Positions 53,772-63,858 of a stretch of 64,000 nucleotides of DNA are shown here, piece by piece. Below the pieces are notes generated by a model. It had not been told where the DNA came from. It made no database searches and saw only the letters and a program-made list of their open reading frames with translations. Origin of the DNA: Oscillospiraceae bacterium (lineage in GTDB: Bacteria; Bacillota; Clostridia; Oscillospirales; Acutalibacteraceae); NCBI GenBank assembly GCA_015066175.1, contig SVOW01000001.1:1-64000 (forward strand). The letters are read 5' to 3'. Each line of letters opens with the position of its first letter. Within the stretch, counting starts at the first letter, position 1. The translations under genes and the position numbers were made by a program.

Positions 53772-54824
53772 TTAATTTCCTCCTTGTGCACTGATGTGTT
53801 TTTTTCGAAGCTGTCCGCAAGAAGCTTCGATGTCTTTGCCGAGAGTTCTTCTGACAGTAACATTTATTGAATTCTTTTCAAGAATTGATACAAATTTTTT
53901 TAATCTGTTGTCGTCGCTTCTTACATAGTTATTTTCTCTGACATTGTTAACAGGAATAAGATTAACATGGCAAAGCATACCCTTGAGAAGTTTTGACAAT
54001 TCTTCAGCACATTCATCAGAATCATTTACACCTGATATCATTGAATATTCAAATGAAATTCTTCTTGATGTTTTTTCAGTATATATTCTGCATGCTTTTA
54101 TAAGTTCACTTACACCATACTTTTTATTAATCGGCATAAGACTTGAACGCAAATTATCATTTGGTGCATGTAAAGAAACAGAAAGAGTCAGTTGCAGATT
54201 CATATCCATCAATTCGTAAATCGAAGGAACTATACCGCATGTTGACAATGAAATGTTGCGCATTGAAAGATTAAGACCATCGTCACAATTAACAAGATAA
54301 AGGAACTTTTTAACATTTTCAAAATTATCAAAAGGTTCGCCCATTCCCATTAAAACAACGTGAGAAACGCGGATGTTTTCATCATTCTGTGCCATATGAA
54401 TCTGTGATAAAATTTCAGAAGCAGATAAATTTCTGATTACTCCCCCTAAAGTTGATGCACAGAATTTGCACCCCATGCGGCAGCCGACCTGTGTAGAAAC
54501 ACACAGAGAATAACCATATTTATATTTCATAAGAACACTTTCAACGTATTCACCATCGTATAATCTAAATAAATACTTAACAGTTGAATCTTCTTTTGAA
54601 ACGCGTTTCGTTTCTATTTCACATGAACGTATCACAAACTTTTCATCAAGCTGTTCTCTCAGACTTTTTGAAAGATTAGTCATCTCATCAAAGGAAGAAA
54701 CTCCTTTCTGATGAAGCCACGAAAAAATCTGATTTGTTCTGAATTTAGGCAAATTAATTTCAGCAAGGGCAAAACTTAATTCATCTTTTGTCATTGATTT
54801 TATATCAACCTTGCTCAAAATCAT
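53772..54824 (-). CDS. rlmN: 23S rRNA/tRNA adenine-C2 methyltransferase
   Basis: A radical SAM enzyme that methylates A2503 of 23S rRNA and A37 of tRNA. The cluster motif is CRMGCKFCAST. The GMGEPFDNFENV segment and the methyl-carrying C-terminal Cys (ASCGQL) are present in 350 residues. ATG 54824 overlaps the rsmB stop by 4 bases, but GGAG is only 1 base before it. A TTG at codon 3 (54818) has better spacing (7 bases) and is an alternative start. Confidence 0.93.
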   Translation of the reverse strand: MILSKVDIKSMTKDELSFALAEINLPKFRTNQIFSWLHQKGVSSFDEMTNLSKSLREQLDEKFVIRSCEIETKRVSKEDSTVKYLFRLYDGEYVESVLMKYKYGYSLCVSTQVGCRMGCKFCASTLGGVIRNLSASEILSQIHMAQNDENIRVSHVVLMGMGEPFDNFENVKKFLYLVNCDDGLNLSMRNISLSTCGIVPSIYELMDMNLQLTLSVSLHAPNDNLRSSLMPINKKYGVSELIKACRIYTEKTSRRISFEYSMISGVNDSDECAEELSKLLKGMLCHVNLIPVNNVRENNYVRSDDNRLKKFVSILEKNSINVTVRRTLGKDIEASCGQLRKKHISAQGGN

Positions 54825-56149
54825 TCTCCTTTTCTCACAAACTTTGCAATGAAAAATCCGTCAGTATCTTTGTTTGAAGGAATTACAGTCAACATATTAT
54901 CCTGAATAATTCCAAAATTACTGACATCTGATATATCGCACAACTCAAAATCTTTGTTATCAGATAAAAATCTTCTGCACACATCAACGTTTTCATCAGG
55001 ATTAAGGCTGCAGGTCGAATAAACAAGAGTACCATTATTTTTTACATATTTTGAGGTTATACACAATATAAGATACTGCAAATTGTGTAATTTGTCAATA
55101 TCCTGTGAAGATTTATATTTAATTTCAGGCTTTCTTCTGACAATTCCAAGGCCTGAACAAGGGGCATCACAGAGCACTTTATCATACTTGGTGAAATGCT
55201 CATTAAATTGTGTCGCATCAGACACACACGGTTTAACGCATGATATTCCAAGACGTGATGCACCATCAGAAATCAGGTTCACACGTGATTCATAAATATC
55301 ACAAGCAGTAATACTGCCATTATCAGACATATACTGGCTGATTGTAAATGCTTTTCCGCCCGGTGCAGAGCAAACATCAAGCACGTTGTCGCCCGGTTTT
55401 GCATCAAGCACTTTGCAACAAAGCTGTGAAGATAAATCCTGAACATGGAACAATCCGTTTCTGAATGCCTGTAGGTTTTCAACTGAGCCCTGCTTTCTCA
55501 GCACAAGGGCATCATTCATACTATCACATTTTTCAGCATCAACCCCCTCTTCCTTCAATAAAGAAATCAGGCTGTCAGCATCAGTTTTCAATGTGTTTAC
55601 TCTGATGTAAATCGGCACTTCTCCGAGAGAGCAACGTAAAATACTTTCAGCATTTTCGTTACCGTAAGCATCAGACCACATATCAACCAACCACTGCGGA
55701 CAAGAATATTTCACTGAAAAATACTTATCATCTTTTTCATCAGGCAACTTTAATCCATTTCTCGAAATATTACGCAAAACAGCATTCACAAGACCCGAAG
55801 CAAAAGCAGATTTATTTGCTTTCACGAGATTTACACTTTCGTTTATAGCGGCAGAATGAGGAATTTTATCCATAAATAAAAGCTGATATGCCCCCATTCT
55901 CAAAGCAACAAGAACCTCAGGTTTTAGTTTTTTTATAGGTTGCTTCAGATAATGCGAAAGATTGTAGTCGAGAGTCAACTGCCTTTCACAAACACCATAA
56001 ACCAATGCAGAAACAAATGCTCTGTCACGAGAATCAAGATTATCTTTTTGTAAATATGTATCGAGCACCAGGTTAGAATAGGCATCTGAAATATGAATTT
56101 TAAGAAGTATTTCAAACGCTTTCTGACGCGGTGTATTTTTTGTTCCCAT
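54821..56149 (-). CDS. rsmB: 16S rRNA cytosine-C5 methyltransferase
   Basis: Methylates C967 of 16S rRNA. An N-terminal NusB-like RNA-binding domain (PRQKAFEILLKI, DRAFVSALVYG) is followed by a Rossmann SAM domain (VLDVCSAPGGKAF, LCDAPCSGLGIVRRKPE and STCSLNPDEN with the two catalytic Cys). 442 residues is normal. The start shares one base with the preceding stop (TGATG). Confidence 0.94.
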   Translation of the reverse strand: MGTKNTPRQKAFEILLKIHISDAYSNLVLDTYLQKDNLDSRDRAFVSALVYGVCERQLTLDYNLSHYLKQPIKKLKPEVLVALRMGAYQLLFMDKIPHSAAINESVNLVKANKSAFASGLVNAVLRNISRNGLKLPDEKDDKYFSVKYSCPQWLVDMWSDAYGNENAESILRCSLGEVPIYIRVNTLKTDADSLISLLKEEGVDAEKCDSMNDALVLRKQGSVENLQAFRNGLFHVQDLSSQLCCKVLDAKPGDNVLDVCSAPGGKAFTISQYMSDNGSITACDIYESRVNLISDGASRLGISCVKPCVSDATQFNEHFTKYDKVLCDAPCSGLGIVRRKPEIKYKSSQDIDKLHNLQYLILCITSKYVKNNGTLVYSTCSLNPDENVDVCRRFLSDNKDFELCDISDVSNFGIIQDNMLTVIPSNKDTDGFFIAKFVRKGE

Positions 56150-56847
56150 CAGTCTCTTTTACCTCTACCGAACAGAATAATAAATCTTAAAAGGTTAGCA
56201 AGTGAAGTTGCGAGAGCTGCAACATAAGTCATTGCCGCAGCGGAAAGCACTTTTTTAGTACCAACAAGCTCTGAATCACTTAAAATATTTGTCTGATTTA
56301 TAACAGCAACTGCTCTTCTGCTTGCATTGAATTCAACAGGCAGAGTAACGAGCTGAAAAACAGCAATAAATGAATATAAAATCAATCCGATATCAACAAG
56401 AATTCCGAATCCCATAAAAAAGCCCAAAAAAGCAAGAGGAATTCCAAGATATGAACCGATATTGCATACGGGAAGAATTGAGTTTCTGAGTTTAATCGGC
56501 GCATAATTTTCAGCATGTTGTGCAGCATGACCTGCTTCATGGCAAGCAACACCAATTGCTGCAACTGAACACGAATTATAAACACCGTCGGAAAGCCTTA
56601 TAACTTTACTTTTCGGGTCATAATGGTCACTTAATCTGCCGCCGACACGCTCAATTACAACATCAGTTATTCCATAAAAATTAAGCACTTCCTGTGCAGC
56701 CATAGCACCGGTAAGTCTGCGTGAAGATAAAACACGCGAATATTTTTTAAAGTTGTTATTTACCTTAATCTGTGCACCGATTGCAAAAAGCAAAGTGGGG
56801 CCAACAATTATAAGGTACAACCAATAACTTTCAAGATAATACCACAT
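56149..56847 (-). CDS. membrane zinc metallopeptidase (YugP-like)
   Basis: 232 residues with the zinc motif HEAGHAAQHA in the N-terminal half and several hydrophobic segments around it, one at the N-terminus and at least three after the motif. This is the putative neutral zinc metallopeptidase family typified by Bacillus YugP. The substrate is unknown. Members often lie between fmt and rsmB in clostridia, as here. Confidence 0.85.
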   Translation of the reverse strand: MWYYLESYWLYLIIVGPTLLFAIGAQIKVNNNFKKYSRVLSSRRLTGAMAAQEVLNFYGITDVVIERVGGRLSDHYDPKSKVIRLSDGVYNSCSVAAIGVACHEAGHAAQHAENYAPIKLRNSILPVCNIGSYLGIPLAFLGFFMGFGILVDIGLILYSFIAVFQLVTLPVEFNASRRAVAVINQTNILSDSELVGTKKVLSAAAMTYVAALATSLANLLRFIILFGRGKRD

Positions 56848-56855
56848 AAAAACAC

Positions 56856-57782
56856 CTACCCGATAATTTTTCCTTTTTCAAGTTTATTTCCTGAAAGGAA
56901 AGCAGTTATATCCATCTGCTTTTTGCCTTCAGGCTGAATAGTTTTAATTGAAATTCCGTTGCCATCACCGCAACAAACAACAATTTTTTTATTGTTGTCA
57001 ACAATTTCACCGGGATTGCCATTTACATTTTCAATATATTCAGCAGTATAAATTTTATATTTAACACCATCAATAAAAGTTAATGCAACCGGCCATGGAT
57101 TTAAGCCTCTGATTTTATTGTGAACATTTAGTGCAGTATCATTCCAGTCAATTTCTGATAATTCCTTACTCAACAACGGAGCATAAGTTGACTCATCATC
57201 ATTCTGAGGAATAAGCGAAATTGTTTCTTTTTCAATCTGCACAAGGGTTTCTTCGAGCACTTCAGCACCGATTAATGAAAGTCTGTCGTATAATTCTCCT
57301 GAAGTTTCATTAAAATCTATTTTCACTTCTCTTTTGAGAATCATATCGCCTGTATCAAGACCTTCATTCATCATCATTGAAGTAACACCTGCATACTCAT
57401 CTCCATTTATTACTGACCATTGAATTGGTGCAGCACCGCGGAGTTTGGGAAGCAGTGAGCCATGAATGTTGATGCAACCATATTTTGGAAACTCGAGAAT
57501 TTCTTTTGGCAAAATTTTACCATAAGCCACAACAACTATTAATTCAGGATTTAATTCTTTTATTATTTCAAAAGCTGTACCGTCTCGCATTTTTTCAGGC
57601 TGATAAACATTAATATCGTGTTTTATTGCACACACTTTTACCTCAGGCGGAGTAATAATACGTTTTCTGCCCACAGGTTTGTCAGGCTGTGTGAAAACTC
57701 CTACAACTTCGTGGGAACATTCAACGAGTTTTTCAAGGCAAGGAACAGCAAAATCCGGTGTTCCCATAAAAACAACTCTCAT
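56856..57782 (-). CDS. fmt: methionyl-tRNA formyltransferase
   Basis: Formylates initiator Met-tRNA with 10-formyl-THF. VFMGTPDFAVPCLE opens the protein. INIHGSLLPKLRGAAPIQWSVINGD carries the catalytic Asn and His, and the C-terminal OB domain follows (GLNPWPVALTFIDG). 308 residues. ATG shares one base with the def stop, so Def and Fmt, which add and remove the formyl group, are coupled. Confidence 0.95.
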   Translation of the reverse strand: MRVVFMGTPDFAVPCLEKLVECSHEVVGVFTQPDKPVGRKRIITPPEVKVCAIKHDINVYQPEKMRDGTAFEIIKELNPELIVVVAYGKILPKEILEFPKYGCINIHGSLLPKLRGAAPIQWSVINGDEYAGVTSMMMNEGLDTGDMILKREVKIDFNETSGELYDRLSLIGAEVLEETLVQIEKETISLIPQNDDESTYAPLLSKELSEIDWNDTALNVHNKIRGLNPWPVALTFIDGVKYKIYTAEYIENVNGNPGEIVDNNKKIVVCCGDGNGISIKTIQPEGKKQMDITAFLSGNKLEKGKIIG

Positions 57783-58243
57783 TATTTTCCCTCCACAGCA
57801 TCATCAACAAGGTTGTCAATATATAAAATACCATCAAGGTGGTCAATTTCGTGACAGAAAGCCTTCGCTTTAAGTTCGGTGCCTTTGTGAATATACCATT
57901 TGCCGTTTCTATCCTGTGCTTTCACTTTAACTGTCATCGGTCTTGAAGTAGTGCCTGTCTGACCAGGTAAAGAAAGGCATCCTTCAGGAGTAACCTGCAT
58001 TTCTTCAGATGCATCAATAATTTCAGGATTAACAAGTTCAATGGGTCCTTCACCAATATCAATAACAACAACTCTCTTGAGTACACCAACCTGTACCGCC
58101 GCAAGACCTACGCCATCAGCGTTATACATTGTCTGAAGCATATCATCAATGAGTGTTGAAAGTTTCTTATCAAAATTATCAACTACCCTGCTCTTTTTTC
58201 TTAAAACAGGGTCACCATATTTTACTATGTTTCTTAAAGCCAT
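57782..58243 (-). CDS. def: peptide deformylase
   Basis: Removes the formyl group from nascent proteins. The three metal motifs are GVGLAAVQVG, EGCLSLPG and HEIDHLDG in 153 residues. The middle motif has the usual Cys metal ligand, and the Gln of GxGxAAxQ is present. Confidence 0.95.
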   Translation of the reverse strand: MALRNIVKYGDPVLRKKSRVVDNFDKKLSTLIDDMLQTMYNADGVGLAAVQVGVLKRVVVIDIGEGPIELVNPEIIDASEEMQVTPEGCLSLPGQTGTTSRPMTVKVKAQDRNGKWYIHKGTELKAKAFCHEIDHLDGILYIDNLVDDAVEGK

Positions 58244-58261
58244 AATTGCTCACCATTCCGT

Positions 58262-60709
58262 TTATATTAATGTTTCAGGGTTTATATCAGTATAAACCGT
58301 TACATCGAATTTTTTGTATTTTTCATCAAATTCATCCATAATCTGCGAAATCATCGATCTGAATGATTTTGTGTTGTGACATTTAAGTATCAGACGATAT
58401 CTGTATTTATTGCTGACTTTTGCAACTTTCAAAGGAACAGGACCTAACACTATTATCTGCTCTGATTTGTAAATATCAGAGGTTTTTGTTTTCAGAAGTT
58501 CAAGAAAATATCTGGAAGACTGAGCCACATCTGCCTCTTTTTCGCCTACAAAGCCAACAACACATATGTCGCAATACGGCGGATATACCATCATTTTGCG
58601 AATTTTAATTTCAAAATCATAAAACGAGTCATAATCTTGCTTTTCTGCAAATTTAATAATTTCATTTTCAGGATTAAAAGTCTGTATAACAGCCTTTCCG
58701 TTGAAATTTCCTCTGCCGGAGCGACCAATCACCTGAGTAAGAAGTGAAAATGTTCTTTCACCACTCTTATAATCATCGTTATACAACTGCATATCAGCAC
58801 AAATAATTCCGACCAGAGTAACGTTTTCAAAATCAAGACCTTTGGCAACCATCTGTGTGCCAATCATAACATCGTACTTGCCTTCAGAAAACTCAGAAAA
58901 CTTTTCTTCATAAGCAAATCTTGACATTGTTGAATCAGCATCCATACGCAGAATTTTTGCATCAGGAAGCAAAAACTGCAATTCCTGTTCAATTTTCTGT
59001 GTACCTACACCATTAAAACGTATTTCCTCACTGCCACACGAAGCACACACAATTTTTGTATCTGTACTGTGTCCGCAATAATGACACATCATTTTACCAT
59101 TAGCAGAATGATAAGTCATAGAAATACTGCAATTGGGGCAAGTTACGGGTTCGTTACACTTTTTACAGGCAACGAAAGTATTATAACCGCGTCTGTTAAG
59201 CAGAATAATAGATTGATGTCCGTTTTTGTAGTTATTTTCAAGTTCTTCTGCAAGACGTGGAGAAATGACAGTTTTCTCACCGTAGTTGACCTGATTATTC
59301 AGGTCAACAGTAATAACCTGTGGCAACACCGCATTACCATAGCGTTCATCAAGTGTGAAAAGATGATATCTGCCATTTTTAGCATTAGCGTACGATTCAA
59401 TGCTCGGTGTTGCAGATGCAAGAACAAGCAAAGCATTATTATGTACACATCTGAATTTCGCAACATCACGAGCGTGAAACCTCGGATTGCTCTCTGATTT
59501 GTATGTATGCTCCTGCTCTTCGTCCATTATAATGAGACCTATATTATCAAGAGGAGCAAATGCTGCAGAACGTGTTCCGATAGCAATTGTTGCTTCTTTA
59601 TTTTTCAGGCGTTTGTATTCATCAACTCTTTCACCCATTGAGAGACCACTGTGAATAACAGCAATTTTTTTACCATATCTCTTTTTAAAGATTCTGATTG
59701 TCTGCGGTGTAAGAGAAATTTCAGGCACCATAACAATAACATCTTTATCTTTTTTCACTGCTTCATCAATGAGTTTTAGAAAAATTTGTGTTTTACCGCT
59801 ACCTGTAACACCATAAAGGAGAGACACAGCACTTTCGTCTTTTTCTAAAAGCTTTTTCATGCCCTCAAAAGCAGAGTTTTGTTTTTCAGATAAACAAATT
59901 TCATTCATAACACCATCATCAGCTTCAAATGGTGTTCTGTAAACTTCTCTTTCAAAAAATTCTGCAAAACCTTTGTTAACAAGTGCACTGACAACTGCCG
60001 GAGTAACACCGGTATAATAACAGATTTCTTTGATACTCGCTGTTGATGATTCTTTGAGCAAATCATATACTGCCTTTTGTTTTTTTGAAAGACTTACTTC
60101 AGAATCATTGTCAACAAAACGTACCATTTTCTGCATATTATCTCCGATGCGCCTTGATGCATCAAAGTTTCTCAGAATAATTTCTTTTTCACGCAAGGTT
60201 TCAAAAGCTTTGTTTTCAAGTGAAACGCCACAATCTTTGCAGATTTTTTCGAACTCCGAAGCAGAATTTTTTTTGCTTTTCAGGTATTGAACAATCGTTA
60301 TTTCATCGGTATTCAAAGAATCCGAATCAAATACTTTTTCAGTATTCAAAGAATATGTAATTGTTGTTTTATAGTTGATACCCGCGGGAAGCATCGCTTT
60401 TACAGCCTCATAAACAGTACAGAATGTTCTGTCTTTAATCCAGAATGCAAGATTGAGCATTTCCTGCGTAAGTACAGGTTGAGTGTCAACTGCACGCATA
60501 ACAGTTTTGATTCTGCCTTTTGTTGCGGGGGCTTTATCAGTCACTGCGGTAACAATTGCCATTTTCGGTTTGTTTGAAGCACCGAAAGGAACAAGAACAC
60601 GTGTGCCTGGTTTAATGTTTTTCTCATTTTCACTAAGACGATATGCATATGTCTTGTCAAAAGACGGCAAAACACCGTCAACTGATGTTTCAGCATAATA
60701 AACAGACAC
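58262..60709 (-). CDS. priA: primosomal replication-restart helicase PriA
   Basis: Rebuilds replication forks. The 815 residues comprise an N-terminal DNA-binding domain (GTRVLVPFG), Walker [23 protein letters not shown] as motif II, the zinc cluster of eight Cys (CKKC, CPNC, CHYC, CASC), and ATQMVAKG/QVIGRSGR type helicase motifs (IGTQMVAKGLDF, VIGRSGRGN). The start is GTG 60709, 8 bases after GGAGG. The ATG between them is out of frame. Confidence 0.94.
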   Translation of the reverse strand: MSVYYAETSVDGVLPSFDKTYAYRLSENEKNIKPGTRVLVPFGASNKPKMAIVTAVTDKAPATKGRIKTVMRAVDTQPVLTQEMLNLAFWIKDRTFCTVYEAVKAMLPAGINYKTTITYSLNTEKVFDSDSLNTDEITIVQYLKSKKNSASEFEKICKDCGVSLENKAFETLREKEIILRNFDASRRIGDNMQKMVRFVDNDSEVSLSKKQKAVYDLLKESSTASIKEICYYTGVTPAVVSALVNKGFAEFFEREVYRTPFEADDGVMNEICLSEKQNSAFEGMKKLLEKDESAVSLLYGVTGSGKTQIFLKLIDEAVKKDKDVIVMVPEISLTPQTIRIFKKRYGKKIAVIHSGLSMGERVDEYKRLKNKEATIAIGTRSAAFAPLDNIGLIIMDEEQEHTYKSESNPRFHARDVAKFRCVHNNALLVLASATPSIESYANAKNGRYHLFTLDERYGNAVLPQVITVDLNNQVNYGEKTVISPRLAEELENNYKNGHQSIILLNRRGYNTFVACKKCNEPVTCPNCSISMTYHSANGKMMCHYCGHSTDTKIVCASCGSEEIRFNGVGTQKIEQELQFLLPDAKILRMDADSTMSRFAYEEKFSEFSEGKYDVMIGTQMVAKGLDFENVTLVGIICADMQLYNDDYKSGERTFSLLTQVIGRSGRGNFNGKAVIQTFNPENEIIKFAEKQDYDSFYDFEIKIRKMMVYPPYCDICVVGFVGEKEADVAQSSRYFLELLKTKTSDIYKSEQIIVLGPVPLKVAKVSNKYRYRLILKCHNTKSFRSMISQIMDEFDEKYKKFDVTVYTDINPETLI

Positions 60710-60730
60710 AACATATCCCTCCTGTAAAAA

Positions 60731-60940
60731 TTAAAGATCTCTGATATCTTCAGGTTCCTCGATGATAAATTTACCATCGATAAATTCATTTACTGCAAGT
60801 GTAACAGGCTTTTCTACAATAATTTCGCCTTTTTCTTCTGCATCTTCAGCAATTTCTCTTGCACGTTTTGCTGTTGCAAGAACAAGTGAATAACGACTTG
60901 TTTTACCTGTAAGCACATTTCTTAAATCGGGATTAAGCAT
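60731..60940 (-). CDS. rpoZ: RNA polymerase omega subunit
   Basis: A 69-residue subunit that helps assemble RNA polymerase. The SRYSLVLATAKRAREI helix is the conserved signature, and KPVTLAVNEFIDGK follows. ATG follows GAGGTAATTAAAA. The start overlaps gmk by 8 bases. The gmk-rpoZ-priA order is widespread in firmicutes. Confidence 0.92.
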   Translation of the reverse strand: MLNPDLRNVLTGKTSRYSLVLATAKRAREIAEDAEEKGEIIVEKPVTLAVNEFIDGKFIIEEPEDIRDL

Positions 60941-61544
60941 TTTTAATTACCTCTCTTACTGATTTTTTCATTCTTGATGATTTAAATTTTTCTGCTTTAA
61001 TAATAGCGCATATATCGTCAACGGTGTCTTCAAGAACATCGTTAAACACAACATAATCGTATTTTTCTGCACACTGCATTTCACCGAGTGCAGCATCCAT
61101 ACGCATGCGGATTGACTCCTCAGAATCGGTATCTCTGCCACGGAGTCTTTTTTCAAGAATCTGCATTGACGGCGGCATAATAAATATACTAACACTGTCA
61201 GGATAGATTTTTTTGATTTTTTCAGCACCCTGAACTTCAATTTTAAGAACAACCGTCTTATTTTCTGCAAGCCACCTGTCAATAGGTCCCTTAGGCGTTC
61301 CGTAATAATTTGAACTGTAAAGAGCACTTTCAAGCATATTTTTATCTTTTATCTGCTTTTCAAAATACTCTTTAGTAACAAAGTAATAGTCAACACCATC
61401 AATTTCGCCATCACGCTTTGCACGGGTTGTCATCGAAACTGATCTTTGAATGGGAATATCCCTCTTATGTACACAATCAAGCACAGTATCTTTGCCTGAA
61501 CCTGACGGACCAGACAAAATTACAAGCAATCCTTTAGTGCTCAT
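60933..61544 (-). CDS. gmk: guanylate kinase
   Basis: Phosphorylates GMP to GDP. The P-loop [30 protein letters not shown] (GMP-binding) and [13 protein letters not shown] are present in 203 residues. The frame stays open upstream, but ATG 61544 ([15 protein letters not shown]) lies 6 bases after GAGGAGG, which sits in the end of remA. It overlaps remA by 11 bases. Confidence 0.94.
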   Translation of the reverse strand: MSTKGLLVILSGPSGSGKDTVLDCVHKRDIPIQRSVSMTTRAKRDGEIDGVDYYFVTKEYFEKQIKDKNMLESALYSSNYYGTPKGPIDRWLAENKTVVLKIEVQGAEKIKKIYPDSVSIFIMPPSMQILEKRLRGRDTDSEESIRMRMDAALGEMQCAEKYDYVVFNDVLEDTVDDICAIIKAEKFKSSRMKKSVREVIKNA

Positions 61545-61815
61545 TTTCATCCTCCTCATCAGCAACATCAAGTTCGTCGTCAACATCATTAAGCCTGTTT
61601 GCTACTGTTTCTGACTGTAAATATGTCAGAATAATCTGACCGCAATCGGTGATAATAACGGCTCTCGTTCTACGTCCATGAGTAGCGTCAATGAGTGTAC
61701 CCTTTTCTTTACTGTCCTGAATAATTCTTTTAATCGGAGCAGATTCGGGACTTACAATAGCAACAAGTCGCGAAGCATTAACCATATTACCAAAACCTAT
61801 ATTTATAAGTTTCAT
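61534..61815 (-). CDS. remA: RemA-family DNA-binding regulator (DUF370)
   Basis: 93 residues: the N-terminal [27 protein letters not shown] and [15 protein letters not shown] are the RemA signature. Bacillus RemA activates extracellular matrix genes. The acidic tail ([17 protein letters not shown]) is longer than in Bacillus, and its bases double as the gmk ribosome site. The yicC-remA-gmk-rpoZ order is conserved in firmicutes. Confidence 0.9.
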   Translation of the reverse strand: MKLINIGFGNMVNASRLVAIVSPESAPIKRIIQDSKEKGTLIDATHGRRTRAVIITDCGQIILTYLQSETVANRLNDVDDELDVADEEDENEH

Positions 61816-61829
61816 TATCTTATTTCTCC

Positions 61830-62711
61830 TTACTCGATATTCTGAATCTGTTCTCTGATTTTTTCAATTTCAGCCTTGATATCGAGAACTGCTCTTGCAA
61901 TTTCCACATCCTGAGCTTTGGAACCGATTGTATTTGCTTCTCTGTTCATTTCCTGAACAAGAAAATCCATTTTTCTACCGATTGCTTCGTCTGAAACAAG
62001 GAATTCTTTAAGCTGTGACATATGACTTGAAAGTCTGACAGTTTCTTCTGCAACTGCAACTTTGTCAGCATAAATAGCAGCTTCAGTAAGAATTCTCTGT
62101 TCATCTATATGAGCCATATCGCCCAGCACTTCGTTCATTCTGTCCAAAAGCTTTTTAGAATATTCTTTCACAGTTTCAGGAGAACGTTTTTCAATCATAG
62201 CAACTTTTTCTGCAATGAAATCAAGTCTTGAAAGCACATCGTTTTTTAGTTTTTCACCTTCTGCCCTTCTCATTGCAAGAATACCATTCAAAGCATCCTG
62301 AGCTGCCACTTTAACAACATTCCATACTTTTTCTTCGTCAACTTCCGCTTTTTTGATTTCAAGCACGTCATTGTATCTTGCAAGAGCATTTGCTGAAACA
62401 TCAGCAGAAACTCCTAAATTTTCAGAAATATCTTTAAGTGCTGAAAGATAACTTTTTGCAAGAGGAATGTTTGCAGTAACATTCACATTTTCATCATCAA
62501 GGCAGGTAATCTGAACAAAACATTCAACCTTACCTCTTGAAACAGACTGTGCAAAAAATGTTTTCAATTTTTCCTCAAGAAAAAGATAATTTCTTGGCGT
62601 TCTGGCAGAAAATTCGTAGTATCTGTGATTTACACTTTTAATTTCAACGGTAACATCCATACCGTCAGAAGTAAACTGACCTCTGCCGTAGCCTGTCATG
62701 CTACTAATCAT
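61830..62711 (-). CDS. yicC: YicC-family endoribonuclease
   Basis: 293 residues starting [11 protein letters not shown], with [18 protein letters not shown] and the C-terminal [21 protein letters not shown], all hallmarks of YicC. E. coli YicC is a ribonuclease acting on small RNA. No clear ribosome site precedes ATG 62711; it may depend on coupling to the gene 12 bases upstream. Confidence 0.9.
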   Translation of the reverse strand: MISSMTGYGRGQFTSDGMDVTVEIKSVNHRYYEFSARTPRNYLFLEEKLKTFFAQSVSRGKVECFVQITCLDDENVNVTANIPLAKSYLSALKDISENLGVSADVSANALARYNDVLEIKKAEVDEEKVWNVVKVAAQDALNGILAMRRAEGEKLKNDVLSRLDFIAEKVAMIEKRSPETVKEYSKKLLDRMNEVLGDMAHIDEQRILTEAAIYADKVAVAEETVRLSSHMSQLKEFLVSDEAIGRKMDFLVQEMNREANTIGSKAQDVEIARAVLDIKAEIEKIREQIQNIE

Positions 62712-62723
62712 CGTTTCACAACC

Positions 62724-63095
62724 TTATATCATATTTTGACGGCAACAACCGCAGCTTCCACCAAGTAAAGTGGGAATATCACCGCTGTAAATACCATCAT
62801 TTTCTTCAAAGCCCATCAATTTCATAATCTCAACTGCATTTTCGCAACTGCAATATGCATAATAAGCATTTCTGTTAGCACCAAAATTAAGTGCTGCACG
62901 CATAAGACCTTCACCGATATCAGGCTTGTCCTTATCAAAATCAATAGTCTTTACTGTTACGATATGTCCGTCAACATAAAGACTGCATTTTCCTATAATT
63001 TCATCGCCTTCAAAGCCGATATAACCGCCATTTACACAGCCTGAAAAATGTTTTGAAAGCTCTGAAACATCTTCTATTGGTTTAAATATATACAT
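62724..63095 (-). CDS. small acetyltransferase-like protein
   Basis: 123 residues. The middle (GEGLMRAALNFGANRNAYYAYCSCENAVEIMKLMGFEEN) resembles the end of a GNAT fold, but the acetyl-CoA loop is not clear and the protein is short. It ends with a Cys-rich GGSCGCCRQNMI, which might bind metal. Function unknown. It lies 7 bases after rluB and 12 bases before yicC. Confidence 0.6.
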   Translation of the reverse strand: MYIFKPIEDVSELSKHFSGCVNGGYIGFEGDEIIGKCSLYVDGHIVTVKTIDFDKDKPDIGEGLMRAALNFGANRNAYYAYCSCENAVEIMKLMGFEENDGIYSGDIPTLLGGSCGCCRQNMI

Positions 63096-63102
63096 TTACT
63101 TA

Positions 63103-63846
63103 TCACTTCTTTTTGCTGACTGCACCGCTTGAAGCCATAAGTTTATGAACTTCATCAGGAGTCAGTTCTCTGTATTTGCCCTGAGCGAGCATACCTAATT
63201 TAATTGAACCGAATTGTGTTCTCTTAAGCCTTATAACATCAAGGCCAAGACTTTCACACATTTTTCTGATTTCACGGTTTCTGCCTTCATAAAGAATAAT
63301 TTCGAGCACAGTACGAGTTTCTTCTTTAAGCAACACCCTTACGTCAGCAGGAGCAGTTTTTCTGCCTTCAATAACAATACCGACAGCAAGCTGGTCAACC
63401 ATATTTTCTGTTACATTCTGTCTTACTGTAACACGATATGTTTTCGGAACATGGTGTTTCGGATGCATCATTGCATTGGCAAAATCGCCATCATTTGTCA
63501 TAAGCAACAAACCTTCAGAATCTTTGTCAAGACGTCCTACAGGATATATTCTTTCGGGAATATCCTTGACAAGGTCAGCAACACATCTTCTGTCCATTTC
63601 GTCACTTAAAGTTGTAACAAAACCTCTCGGTTTGTGAAGCATGATGTAATATTTGGTTTTACTGCTCACAACTTTCTTTCCGCTAACGGTAACGGTGTCT
63701 TTTTTAGGATTGATTTTATCGCCAATCTGCGCGACTCTTCCGTTAACTTTAACTTTTCCCATGGAAATGAGTTCTTCAGATTTTCTTCTTGATGCAACGC
63801 CGCATTCTGAAAGAAATTTCTGAAGTCTCATGGTAGTAACTGCCAT
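63103..63846 (-). CDS. rluB: 23S rRNA pseudouridine synthase RluB-type
   Basis: 247 residues with an N-terminal S4 domain (RLQKFLSECGVASRRKSEELI), the catalytic Asp in GRLDKDSEGLLLMTNDG, and the C-terminal LYEGRNREIRKMCESLG. RluB/RsuA family; RluB is favoured because of its place after a D-Ala-D-Ala carboxypeptidase-like gene. ATG follows GGAGG. Confidence 0.9.
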   Translation of the reverse strand: MAVTTMRLQKFLSECGVASRRKSEELISMGKVKVNGRVAQIGDKINPKKDTVTVSGKKVVSSKTKYYIMLHKPRGFVTTLSDEMDRRCVADLVKDIPERIYPVGRLDKDSEGLLLMTNDGDFANAMMHPKHHVPKTYRVTVRQNVTENMVDQLAVGIVIEGRKTAPADVRVLLKEETRTVLEIILYEGRNREIRKMCESLGLDVIRLKRTQFGSIKLGMLAQGKYRELTPDEVHKLMASSGAVSKKK

Positions 63847-63858
63847 ATTTTCCTCCGT